The translations under genes were made by a program, and so were the position numbers. 64,000 bases of DNA from the NCBI GenBank assembly GCA_950295325.1, contig OX485804.1, positions 6,822,001 through 6,886,000 on the forward strand, written 5' to 3'. The notes beneath the pieces were generated by a model. That model was not told where the DNA came from, did no database searches, and saw nothing but the letters and a program-made list of their open reading frames with translations. The number at the start of each line of letters is the position of its first letter. Positions within the stretch are counted from its first letter, which is position 1. Of this stretch, positions 23,330 through 33,986 are shown in pieces. Source of the stretch: Polytrichum commune (lineage: Eukaryota; Streptophyta; Polytrichopsida; Polytrichales; Polytrichaceae).

Positions 23330-25720
23330 AAACGTAACTAGAGCCTTTACTTAGCTGGTTATCACTTAAACTGGTGGGTGTAAGCAGACAATTGTCTCGA
23401 GAAAGTCGAAACAGTAACTAGTTTGGGCAATAGTTTGTTGAGGTGGAGGCGGTTACAGAAGTTGGCCGAACTCAAGGAATATAGGGAAGAAGGAGAGAGA
23501 AGGAAGCTCTCTTGTTTTTTTTTAGAGCAAGGCTGGGATGGCCTAAGAGAAATGTTTCTTGTGTGATTATAGAACTTTTGATTTTCTGAGTGAAGTCTAT
23601 AGTCTTCTGGAAGTTTCCACAGTCTATCGTAGCTTCAGGGTGTTTGTACTGAAGTAGGAATGGCCATATAATCACAGGTGTAAGTCTCATGGTTATTATT
23701 GATTGCAAGAAACAATCACAATTAACTCAGGCATATACTTTTACCTGCAGATTGGATGTCTGTCAATTGTCTTGTTGTTATGAGTTTCTTTATGTTTGTG
23801 TGCTTAATGGGGAGACACTTTGTTAAGTTGTACGGAAGAGAACTCTGAATTATTGGTAATTGAAGCATTCAGACATAATTTTATTAGTATATGACAATGT
23901 TGCCATATTTCGACTGTAATTGTCCCAGTTGTACACTGGGAAGGTGTGATTACGTGTAATACGAGCCGATAGTCTGTTTACCTGAAAGGTCAAGTTGAAT
24001 AGGAACAGAAGAGATAATTGTTAATTAGATTATTTCCGCTATTGATGATCCTTGGATTAAATTTCCTTTTAAATTAGACCTTGTTTCTGTTGTTGCTTTC
24101 TCGCTATAAGTATCGTCGAGACTATGGTCTAATTCTCTGATGTGGCTACCCCGTAATCAAGATGAGAATGGAATATGGATATGGCCTTACACGGTATGAT
24201 TGGTTGAGATCCTAGTGTTTGCTGTCCAAGTCATTGGAGTATGATAAATTCCTGGATTCCCTTTTAATTAATTAAAGTATACCTTCATAATCTGGCTCGA
24301 GGGATGGGTAATTCTCCGGTACCCTTGAGAGTTACGTTGATTTGTCTGTTGCTCGGTGCATAGTCTCATTGATCATTATTTTCACGACTATTGTCTGTGA
24401 GAGAAATCTCTGTGAGAATTAGCTTTGGTTTCTGGCCATAAATTCAGAGAATGCAGTCCGGTCTAGGGGAAATTGAAGTCAATCGTCTGCGATAATTCTG
24501 AAGTTACCTACAGTAAGGGGAGATTATTGACCAACATTGAAGTCAACTGGAACTTGAGTTTGCATTCAAGATACCGTCATGTACAAATTACAATTAAATG
24601 AGATAACTTTGCAGCCTGCGTGAGGTAAGTAACGAGCCTCACAGAGTCTGGTGATGAATGTATGGTTATATGGAACTATTTCCTTGAGCAATTACCCTAG
24701 TCAATTGTCATTGGTGTGATTTTACTTTCTAAATTAATTTGAGTAAGGAGTTATGTGTCGTTGTAATATGGGAAAATATATAATTAATTCGGTCAAGGAA
24801 TACGACTATTGTCCTCTATGTGTAAATGAAGAAACTGTTCCCTTACAACCTTTGATGGAGATTGAAAAGCCAACAAGTTGAGTTCATAGACTTTGGAAGG
24901 TGAACTTATGGTTGAAGAACCGGAAGGACGTGCCGTTCACCATATTGGTATGATTTGATTCTTGTTTCACACCTCATAAGGATTAAAGTGAATTGGACCT
25001 TTTAATACTTTAAGGAATGAATCGTTTAAACATTATTCATAATAATGAAATGAGTTGCTAAGTCAATTGTCTAAACTTTGAATGTATGAAATTGAAACCT
25101 TGAATAAACTAAGTGAGATTATGAGAGAGGTGAGAATCTGTTGACATGCATATGTGGTGATGGTTTATTGACGCATTGACCGAGCATATGATTACTCTGA
25201 TGCAAATCAAGTAAAAAGACAATTGTCGGACTGTGAAATTAAGATTGAAGTTAATGAAAGAAGACGGAATATCCGGCATGGATTACTGACTGTCATTTTC
25301 AAGTTTCACTAAACATGATTAATTAAGGAAAGACTATTGACTACGCCGAAGTGCCCGTGGCTTCGGTAAAGAGACAAAATGGGATACTATCGCAAGACTA
25401 TTGACTATGGCCGTGCCTATGATTTTGCACCGCACCTTGGTCCAATTAAAATGTACTCACTGTCAGACTATTGACTGGGAATTTAGAGTGAGAAAAGAGA
25501 CTGTCACTTTTGCATGCACTGTTGTGGAGTGATCTTTTAGATGTTTTTATCCCCTGTCCGTAAACCAATTGTCATACCTAACTTGAAATGAAGTGTTATA
25601 ACCTTGTGTTTTCCCTAACAAAACTTATCTAAGACACCTAGATGATCTAAAAGTCACCTTTTAAGTCTTCCTTGATTGTTTCCCTGGGTTTGTTTGTAAC
25701 CAAAAAAACTAACTACACTC
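23330..25720. repeat. R1 repeat, long copy, in an intron of the ParB/methylase-like gene
   Basis: A 2.4-kb non-coding repeat. It is marked by many palindromic or near-palindromic CAATTGTC boxes (for example GACAATTGTC near 23,390 and GTCAATTGTC near 23,760 and 24,690) and by GACTATTGAC (near 25,335, 25,400 and 25,465). Diverged copies occur at 13.4 kb and, inverted, at 62.7 kb. Right flank and R1 end are shared with the 62.7 kb copy. No reading frame was recognised. Whether it is a transposon or simply old intron is open. Confidence 0.6.
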
Positions 25721-25744
25721 AACATGATATGTACATTGTCTTCA

Positions 25745-26170
25745 CATAATAAAAAATAATGGACAAATGATCCATACCATTTAGAATATAGTTGATGAAG
25801 ACATGAAGATTAGTCATAGTAATATAAAAAAGTTTCTCGGTCTCAATAGTCAACTGTCATATATAAAATGAACGTTAGAAGAACTCAATGATTAAAAAAA
25901 ATCAAAGAATGAAAGAAAAAACACTAATACTAAAAATAAAATGAACGAGAAAAAAAACAAAAAATACAAATAATCACTTGAACCCATTAAGTAGCTTTAT
26001 AAAGCCACTCAGAATACTCTATATCATTAAATTTTGGTTTCGGAAATTTAAGAACATCACAAAGAGCAAGTGAGTTATACTACCTCTCAAGCCACTTATT
26101 CTTCATAGAAAATGTTCATAGCCGAAGTTGTCAACATCCAAAGTTTTTCTTAAGTCATCTCAACACTAAA
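25745..26170 (-). pseudogene. ParB/methylase-like gene, copy 1: two exon remnants next to R1
   Basis: On the minus strand, an exon-like piece near 26,140-26,000 reads NSLALCDVLKFPKPKFND and SEWLYKAT. A second near 25,860-25,750 reads QLTIETEKLF and INYILNG. Both have counterparts on + at 62,225-62,680 (NSLAFREAFKILKQKFND; QLAIEKKK), in the same order, with the same R1 border after them. This shared order is why I treat them as exons of one gene family. Function of this segment is unknown; stops are present. Confidence 0.45.
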
Positions 26171-26721
26171 GTTATCCGTAAAGTGAGCTGAAGAGAGGGT
26201 TTTGGGCCTGGATTTGAGAAAATTGTGTGATAGGCCCTAAAAGTGGAGCAGGTGTCTATAGCTATAAAAAAACACAGGCACAAATCTTTTGAGGGACCGG
26301 AAATGGTGAAAAAAAAATTGCTCCTGTGTTGCGAGCGCGCCCCGGGAATTTAGCGTCGCTTTGTCAGAGGGCCCTCTCCTGTTTCGCTAATTCTGTTAGG
26401 GGTGCAGACAAGACGCGCATGATGGCGATGGTGATGGTGGACAGGGGAAGGGGGGAAGGCGGCGATGCAAAGCAAAGCAAAGGAAAAACAAGTGGCTCTT
26501 TCTCATCTTTGTGGGGGGATCAAGGATGAAGGCGTGGCTTGTGGCAAAGGGGAGGAGGCGCGGGAGCAGATCGAGTAAACGGGAGCAGACCAGCTCTGAC
26601 CCTAAACCCTGGCCTTGTGTATTATGCCCTGGAATTCAAGAGCCTTACTTTGCGTTTCCATGGGTTTGTGTGAATAGTGCACTCAAAATCTGTCAAAACA
26701 CCAGCTTACTTTACGGATAAC
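26171..26721. mobile_element. 551-bp GC-rich element with 20-bp terminal inverted repeats
   Basis: GTTATCCGTAAAGTGAGCTG at 26171-26190 and CAGCTTACTTTACGGATAAC at 26702-26721 are inverted at 19 of 20 positions. The interior (26,320-26,630) is far richer in G and C than its surroundings. Two short open frames inside (26326-26529, 26511-26720) match nothing I know. It splits the ParB/methylase-like gene between the 26.8 and 26.1 kb exons. Superfamily not determined; no target duplication found. Confidence 0.6.
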
Positions 26722-26769
26722 TCCACTATCATCGTGAGATTCATAGTGAGATTTCACCTGCTCTAAAAA

Positions 26770-27480
26770 CAAAGGAGTATGTTTAGGATCCGTAATGAAA
26801 AGTTGTTTATTTAGTTGAATGAGAGGTCAATCTTATTTTATCAACAACTTTGGAAACCCATTCATCAACTGCACTTGAAGTCCAATGTGCATGATTGGGG
26901 TAATTCTCATAAAATTTCCTTTGAGCAATAGTAGCAACATCCTCCAGCTCTTGCTACACCAAGAAAATAATAATAAAATAATAATAAATCACATATTAAA
27001 AAATGAGATGCAGTAAATTTTTTTATAGTAGAAGTCCAAATGAACAATAAAAATAAAGGAAACATACAAGAAGTGAAAAACATATGCAAGAAAATTTGAT
27101 ATTTTAGAAAAAATAACCTCGTATAGAATTCAATTAAGAGCCTCAAATATTCAAAGTGAACCAAATTTTATTTTTGGGTTTTTGTTTGGCTTCAGCAAAT
27201 AATAAGGTCTACTTGGAGACAAGATTTTCAAAATATGAAAGTGGTTGTCCAACAATGCTTTGAATGCACAAAAGCTTATGAATAAAATTTGTAGACACAT
27301 AAGATTTTTCGTTCCTCTTGACAAAATGAAACAAATCATTATAAGATTTAAAAAATGAACATCCAAATAAAAAATAAAATAAAAAACCAAATAAAAATGA
27401 CAACTAAAAAAATAAAAATAAAAGAATTATCAATTGATTTCATGCAAGGTTGCCAACATAGTTGTAATATCTCCCTTGAT
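26770..27480 (-). pseudogene. ParB/methylase-like gene, copy 1: central exons
   Basis: Minus-strand pieces: CWQPCMKSIDN near 27,450; then VKRNEKSYVSTNFIHKLL and IQSIVGQPLSYFENLV (27,320-27,215); then, after acceptor GTGTAG near 26,955, LEDVATIAQRKFYENYPNHA and VDEWVSKVVDKIRLTSHS (26,950-26,800). The + strand copy at 53.6-54.15 kb has the same pieces in the same order with the same acceptor position, which supports real exons separated by AT-rich introns. I do not recognise this central domain. It lies between the ParB-like and methylase-like parts. Confidence 0.5.
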
Positions 27481-27554
27481 TTTCAAAATAATATTTTTAA
27501 CGAAATAATATCAAATAGAGTCATGTGTGTGGTCTCGATTAATAATGGGCAACC

Positions 27555-28022
27555 AGACTTGCAAACGGTGGTTGCCGTCCCAAACTATGAATATTTTGCC
27601 AGAGAAAACTTTGAGGTCCTCATCATTTTGCAATATTTCCTCAAAGGTAGCATTTACCCGCACCCAGTTGTCACTTCATGATTCAATTATAATATCAATA
27701 ACATTAACTATTTTCCCCTCATTGTCAACCAAGGTTATGTAATTAATTCTATTGCCCTCTATATAACCACAAACAACAAAATGTGCAGTCAGGTTCATAA
27801 CATCATTTTTCAATAAAGGTCTAATAACTAGCAATGAAATCATTCTACATAAGGGAATATTGACTTTTAATTTTGCCCGTGGTTGATACCTCAACCGTTC
27901 AAGACGGGAAGAGATGTTGACAATTTATTTTTTCAAGAATGCATGTAATTATAATGCCAATTGATTTTAAGAAAGAGATACATTTTCCAAATTTGAAGCA
28001 CAAAAAATACCACCCATATGAA
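27555..28022 (-). pseudogene. ParB/methylase-like gene, copy 1: N-terminal and ParB-like part
   Basis: The start region (28,020-27,930) is a decayed match of MGGTFCALDVEVLHLSQ in copy 2. Then 27894-27560 reads MISLLVIRPLLKNDV, GYIEGNRINYITLVDNEGK, a stop, NATFEEILQNDEDLKVFSGK and IFIVWDGNHRLQVW. The ending VWDGNHRLQVW resembles the ParB/sulfiredoxin signature (G-x-H-R), and the preceding regulated-strand/helix order fits a ParB N-terminal domain. ParB-like domains fused ahead of DNA methylases are known from bacteria and phages. I infer the same architecture here. An in-frame stop near 27,685 shows decay. Confidence 0.45.
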
Positions 28023-28179
28023 AAGAAAATGAACAACAATTAATAATAGTGTTTACATATGAAAAAAATTACACATCCATAGTAAAATCAAATGCAAAAT
28101 GGGCAACCCTTGTGGAAGGAAAAAAAATGAAAACAAGTGTATACAAAATATAATATAATAAAAATAAAAATTGAAATGA

Positions 28180-28760
28180 AAAAAAAGTGGCCGTTAACGG
28201 CCACCCTTATGAAAGACAAATTTTGTAATCAAAGTGAGTGTTTATAAGTGGGCAAAAACAAATATGCAAAAAAAAATGAAAATGAAAAAAGGAAGACAAA
28301 AGTTGTAATGAAAGTCGGTGTTTATGAGTGGAAGAAAACACATATGCAAAGAAAATTGAAATGAAAAATAGGGTGATCGTTAATGGCCACCCTTATTAAA
28401 AAAAACAAATGTTGTAATGAAAGTGAGTGTTTATAAGTGGTCAAAAAAATGAAATGAAAAAAAAGGTGGTCGTTAACGGCCACTCTTATGAAAGACAATG
28501 AATTTTTGGAAAGTGAGTGTTTATATGTGGAAGAAACCACATATGCAAAACAAACTGAAATGGAAAATACAATAGCCGTTAACGGCCACTCTCTTAGAAA
28601 GAAAGAAAATGAATTCATATTTGTGATTTTATTTGAAAAAAATCATATTGTTAAATGAAGACTAGAACCCAAGACGGGGGTGGCCGTCAATGGTTGCCAT
28701 AAACTAGAACACCAAAACTCGAATCAAAGAAGGGGTGGCAGTTAATGGGTAGCCATTTGG
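28180..28760. repeat. Palindromic-core satellite, array 1
   Basis: About five to six units of 95-110 bases, each with a core close to GTGGCCGTTAACGGCCAC (near 28,192, 28,376, 28,468, 28,573, 28,684 and 28,737). Next comes a GAAAGTGAGTGTTTATA block and a CATATG box. The array lies immediately 5' of the ParB/methylase-like gene on the minus strand. The same satellite occurs inverted at 51.0-53.5 kb. Confidence 0.75.
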
Positions 28761-29160
28761 AAGAGAGTAAGTGCACCTTGATCTGTGTCGCTTTCCGGAG
28801 TTGCAGCCGCTTGGTTGCCCTTCCTCACTATATCTTTGGGCCCATGTCGTAGCCTGGATTCCGTAGTAGCATCTACTTCCTCCATAGTGGTCGCTCTTGC
28901 TTTGTGCGTATGTTGTTGCCGCCACACCTGCAAAGAGGATGTTTGAAGAGGACACAAGGGGTAGGGCCTCAAGAAATTAGGGTAAACCGGACTCAAAAGT
29001 GTGTGTGTATATATATATACCTAATACAAAATTGGTAGATTTCATTCAATGGAATCTTTGCTATAACTTCTTCAAATTTTGTTCAAATTCGGCCAGTTTT
29101 CGGCCAATTAATTTTCTTCGAATTCGGCCAAAGTAGGGAGTGTCTTGAATTGCTCACAAA
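28761..29160. other. Spacer between satellite and MULE remnant
   Basis: Holds a GTGTGTGTATATATATATAC simple repeat near 29,000 and overlapping minus-strand open frames (28,704-28,996) of no recognised family. A terminal repeat of the MULE element could lie here but was not identified. Confidence 0.3.
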
Positions 29161-31564
29161 GTGGCCAAAAATCCATCCGCCATTGTCCTAGCTGCAAGAA
29201 AGGAATTTCTCGACACATTTTTTATTTACTATGGATCTGGACCAAAGGAGATTCTCCGCGATGATGCATTGGAGAACGTTATGGATAAGTTTCATCTCCG
29301 TAGCTTAGCCAACATTCGCAACATGATATCCTCTTTCCAGAGCAACAACAAAGGCGGTGGTGAGATTGATCGTATTCTCGACATGAAGGGACCTGCCAAA
29401 ATGGATTACATCCACAATAATGTATTCCCGGGCCAAGGCCATGAGAAGGTTTATTTGTTCAAGATGCTTGGACCTGGGAGTGGTGTTGATCTTGTACGGC
29501 GGATGCAACCAGGGGGCGACCTCCAAAATTGCTTTTGTCATGTTCGATTATGTCAAAAGGGTGAAATCATGGACAACTATCGCATGTCATGTCTATGACT
29601 CCACTTATTGCAAAGTCATGACCATTGTTGTCTGCGATATGCAAACTGAGGGCACTGAAGGCCAACTTATTTTTTGGCGTTGTTTGAATAAAACAATGGC
29701 ACAAAATGGGATGTCTGATCCAACCTTTAAAGAACTCATGTGTGACAATGCTCAAGCCAATTTTAATGCAGTTCACATTGTGTGTGGGACGGGGGATCCA
29801 TCCGTTCCAATGGTGGACCGTGAAAGAACTTGTTTATTCCACTGGGCAACAAACATGCACAAGCATATAGAAAAACTCGTTGCCAAAGAATTCCAAAACC
29901 AACATATTCAACTCTGCAGGCAATACAAGGATGCAACTTCGATGTCTGAGGTGGACAAAATGTACCTAAAAATCAAAGCTCAGTGGTACTCTTCTAGAGC
30001 TGTATCAGAATCATCGATTCGTGAACTCGAGGATTGGCTCGCGTTTTGGCATTTTCAGTACCGTTAGTGGGGTGGATTCATGGAAACGGTATCACCTTTA
30101 CCATTTTTGCGCCTTTTGTTTCTTATTATAAGACTTAATCTTTAAATTGTTTCATTAATGTCTACATTCGTCATCTTTGTAGAGACTCACAACAGAGGAA
30201 TTGGCGGACATCCCAACTTGCAACCTAGCATAAACAATGCACAACAAATGGATGCAAGCTTTAGGGAAACGCGGGTCCGACTTGTTTGTTGCCACATGTG
30301 ATGATTGGGTTTGAGCCTTCATGCAAATGACCAACTATAGAGCTTATCTTTGCGGGGGCCCTTTCGGTAAAGGACCTTCTAAACAATATTTGAAATTGAA
30401 AAGAGCTATGGAATCCGGAGACAGAAAGAAAATTGTTGAAGCACTCAATGAGATGCCTGGCGCATAAGACATTTGCATTCAAATTCCACACTTGGAGGGG
30501 GAAGAGGTATTCGGTTCCACCAAAAGGATTTTGGATCTTCCGATTGGTTCTAAAGGTGATTTTCATCGCCCTAACAAGGTTAAATTCTCTCATCCTTGGG
30601 TTCAAACTAAATCTACACTATTAGAATGCAACTAGGAACTATTGCTGAGGAGTTCAACACCGTCATGCTCCATATCCAAATTGTGGTGGAAACAAATTGT
30701 GATACATCAGAATGGCACGTAGCAAGAATCTCACACAAATCAAAGAAACAATGTCACGCCATTCAAAAACACACACAAGCCAAATGCAAAATGTTGGTTG
30801 TTATGCATGGGAAGCCCACTGATGTCCCTACTTAAAAAGGGCAGAAGCGTGAGTATAAGGGCACAATAATTGAAATTGAGGAGTTTTGGTTTTGTCCAGA
30901 CCAAATTGTGCATTGCGTCACGGGACCTAAGCGTTGCTATGTTCTTACACGACCTGAAATCCCTGAAGTTTGGCTTGTTCATACTGGTACCAACCTTACC
31001 CATACTAAAGTCATTGAGCTTGAAAATTTTGGGTTTTGCCTACAATCCAACATGCCCATTTCCCCTCGACAACTTCTCTCCTCGTCTACAGTATTTCAGC
31101 ATGTTTTGTGGACTCATCCTCGACCAACACATGCCGAGAGAATCCCTTCTCTTCGGAATGGCAAACAAGTTCATCAAAGTTGTAAGGCACCCACCAAAAA
31201 TCACCGCAATCAGTGGGAGAGTGCAAGAAATGTAAGTGGAATTATTACTAGGGTGAACCTCCTTCCTTACCCTGGACTTGGTGCTATTATCACGCTTTCG
31301 TCCAAGACTACTTCTAACGAGAAAGTGTATAACATCACACTTTGTAATTTTCCATCTTGTATTTGTCCCCATTATGGAAGCATGAAGGGCACATTCATTG
31401 GAAAGCGTGGCATGTACATAAACTGCAAACACCTTTATTACATCTTCCGTTACTTATGCAAATTGGATTACAAGAAAGACACTTTTGTCCATGCTCCTAT
31501 CCTCAATTGGGATGAAATTAAGCAAGTGTTTGTTGTTGCCAAAATCGTCAAGACATGTGAGTGA
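29161..31564 (+). pseudogene. MULE-type transposase with SWIM zinc finger, decayed
   Basis: The reading runs KEILRDDALENVMDKFHLRS (N-terminal), a frameshift near 29,537, then WTTIACHVYDSTYCKV, VVCDMQTEG, LMCDNAQANFNAVH (catalytic-core Asp) and RTCLFHWATNMHKH (the C..H of MULE transposases). A stop at 30,065 replaces a codon in YRQWGG. A probable intron (30,089-30,182) restores frame into LTTEELADIP. Later pieces include FGKGPSKQYLKLKRAME and VFGSTKRILDLPIG. The last long frame (30,908-31,564) holds a SWIM-type zinc finger, CICPHY...NCKHLYYI. This is Mutator-like DDE transposase architecture. At least one frameshift and several stops make it non-functional. Confidence 0.8.
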
Positions 31565-32919
31565 GCAAGTTAGTTGATAGATATTAGACTACTATCAAGT
31601 AGATATATCATACCGATATATTATATTCAAATACCTAAATTCCATTAGCCAAATATTATCTTTATAGTCCAATATGTATCCCTTGCTATAATAAAATAGT
31701 ATTTTATTATGTATACAATGTTCCACATCCTATGGTGTTTTCACAATGTTTGCTCCTTCTCATCCTCAAACTTGCCTTTAAAATAGTTGAATTTAAATTC
31801 ATATTTTAATAGTATGATGGGTGCCACCCTGCCACAAAAAAACACTTGAAATATAAGTTTCAAGATCATGTATAAATAATGTTCCAATTGGATAAGGGCA
31901 TGCTTGCAAAGCTTGCCAAAGTCCGCTAGGACGTTTAGCCCAAAACTAGCCACGGTTTAGGTGAACATTCCTTCACTTGACGTTTAAGCATGGCCATGCA
32001 CAAAGGACTAGAGGATAGTTTGAGTGAGGAAGGGTAGTGAAGTCACATGAATTCCTCTACTCATGGGGATTTAGTGCATGTACCCCATGTGAAAGCATTT
32101 TGCTCCCTTAGCTTCTTGTATTGGTAAGGGCATGCCCCAAATTCTTGAATGAGGTGTCCCCAAGAGCTAGGAGTCTTGAGTTGAACGGTTGTTTGTCAAG
32201 ATTTGATGGGACGCCCCTGGGACCAAGGGTCGAGTGATTCTTGACCCTAAACCATGTTGGCAAAGAGGTTCATAATTGGTTGAAAATTAAGTTGGTGCTT
32301 GCATGGCCAATGGTTGTGCAAGGTTGGCAACGTCACAAAACCATGAAGTCCCACAAGATGAACGCCAATGGTACACAATAGATGTTTTCGAGCTAAATGT
32401 GGAATTGGGTTGCAATGTCACCCCTCTATCACCCCACTTTACTCACCTCGTTATGTATCCCCACCCCACCACTTTTTGGAGCCACATGTTCAAGGAACTC
32501 CCACAGCTGGTGCGTCAAAGCATTTGCATTCAACATGTGATTAATACAAGATGATAAGCAAACCCAAATCAAGGTCATAGTCATTTTACTCATATTTTCT
32601 ACAACTCATATAAATATCTATTATATTATCAGAAGTGAGGATTGATTTTCTTCATTATGATCAATTCAACCCCCCCCCCCCCAATTATGTTGACTAAAAT
32701 CTAAGCGAGAATAAGTAGTCAAATGACCCCACACCACTCAAATATAGTTGTCTGATTAAGATGAGTACTTGAATTAGGCTCGCTTACCTTACTGTTAGGA
32801 AACCAAAAACTTCCCTCTCAATTAGCCTCATCTTTGATCATCCCATTTGATGTGGTGAAGCCAACTCAAGCAAAGTTGTGATTCTTTGTGTGATCCCATG
32901 TGTTTATAAATGCACATTG
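31565..32919. other. Intergenic, no recognised gene
   Basis: Contains a 13-C run at 32,670-32,682 followed by AATTATGTTGA, the same combination as at 3,122. A short hairpin (ATAATAAAATA/TATTTTATTAT) lies near 31,690-31,716. Open frames are short and unconvincing. Confidence 0.35.
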
Positions 32920-33280
32920 CACTAAATAGTCCTATTAGTGTGGGTGGAAGTTTAGTGTGGAAATAACTTATGTGGGCCACACTAATTTTCTAGTCAAGGT
33001 GGAATTAATGTTGGTCCAAGACCCTAGGTCTTCCCCTAAGTCAAAAATTGAAGACTTTTGACCACCACATTGAATTTTAGTTCTAGGACAAAAGTAGCAC
33101 AAAATAAATAATCACCCATGTTAGTTTTTTAGAGAAAACAATTAATGTGGCCCACGCTAATATTCCACTAGAAATTTAGTATGGGATGAAAATTAATACA
33201 ACCCACATTAATTCTCATTATGAGAATTAGCATGAACTTTAGAAAAGTATTGTGACCCACATTAATAGGACTATTTAGTG
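32920..33280. mobile_element. CACTA-type MITE, 361 bp
   Basis: The ends are CACTAAATAGTCCTATTA (from 32,920) and its inverted partner ending TAATAGGACTATTTAGTG (33,280). The arms extend about 26 bases with one mismatch. CACTA...TAGTG termini are typical of the CACTA (En/Spm) superfamily. Sub-terminal copies of a CCCACATTAAT/CCACACTAAT box are also typical. No coding capacity. A 3-bp target duplication is not evident (TTG left, TAT right). Confidence 0.7.
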
Positions 33281-33837
33281 TATTGACTATGTATGAGTGT
33301 TGGAAACCCTTTGTTGATGATGATATTATCAAAAGGAGGCTCACATTGTGCCGACTCATAATTGTGATCATGATGAGCTCTTGTTCATAAGCGATTGCTC
33401 ATCGAGAGCAAAAGAATTTTGAAAACTCATCACAATAATTCATCCATGGAGGTGCGGTATCATCCGTAATTTCGTAGGATTGTTGCACAAGCCGATCAAT
33501 TATGGCCAATAAATGCTCGAGGAGGTGGATGACTTGCCACTTCCGCAGCTCATCATCCACTCTCCCCTTGATGGTTATCTAGTCCATAATCTTCTAGTCA
33601 GTCACAACCTATGTGATTGTCCACTTAAGCTCAAACTTCATTGTTATTTCGAAGACCCACTTCACAACTTAAGAAAATCGCACTCTGGAATTCCGTCGCA
33701 AATTGAGATAGGCGGATCACATTGATTATTGTGTTATGAATTTTGCATCTTACTTGGTAAGTAGGAGCAATTTTTACATGAATTTCAGGTTGTCGTCGTC
33801 GTTGTTGTTATGGTCGGTATTGTTATCGGTTGTGGTT

Positions 33838-33986
33838 ATTCAGATACACACGCTTGTTTTGTGGGAGTGACATTATTCCACGTAGTATTCCTAGATATTT
33901 CCCACATTCAGATTGAATGTGGGAAATATCCGGGAATATTGTGTGTAATAATGTCTCTCCCACAAAACAAGCGTATGCATATGAAT
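33838..33986. repeat. Long near-perfect hairpin (foldback), about 149 bp
   Basis: Arms of about 70 bases pair around a 3-base loop (GAT at 33,911-33,913). The inner stem is CCCACATTCA/TGAATGTGGG, and the outer stem shares ACGCTTGTTTTGTGGGAG. Only about seven mismatches fall in the inner 60 pairs. It could be a foldback MITE or, if transcribed, a small-RNA precursor. Confidence 0.7.

Noticed and set aside
28180-28760. CRISPR array
   Set aside because: Units are diverged, spacers are themselves part of the repeat, and this is a plant nuclear sequence without cas genes.
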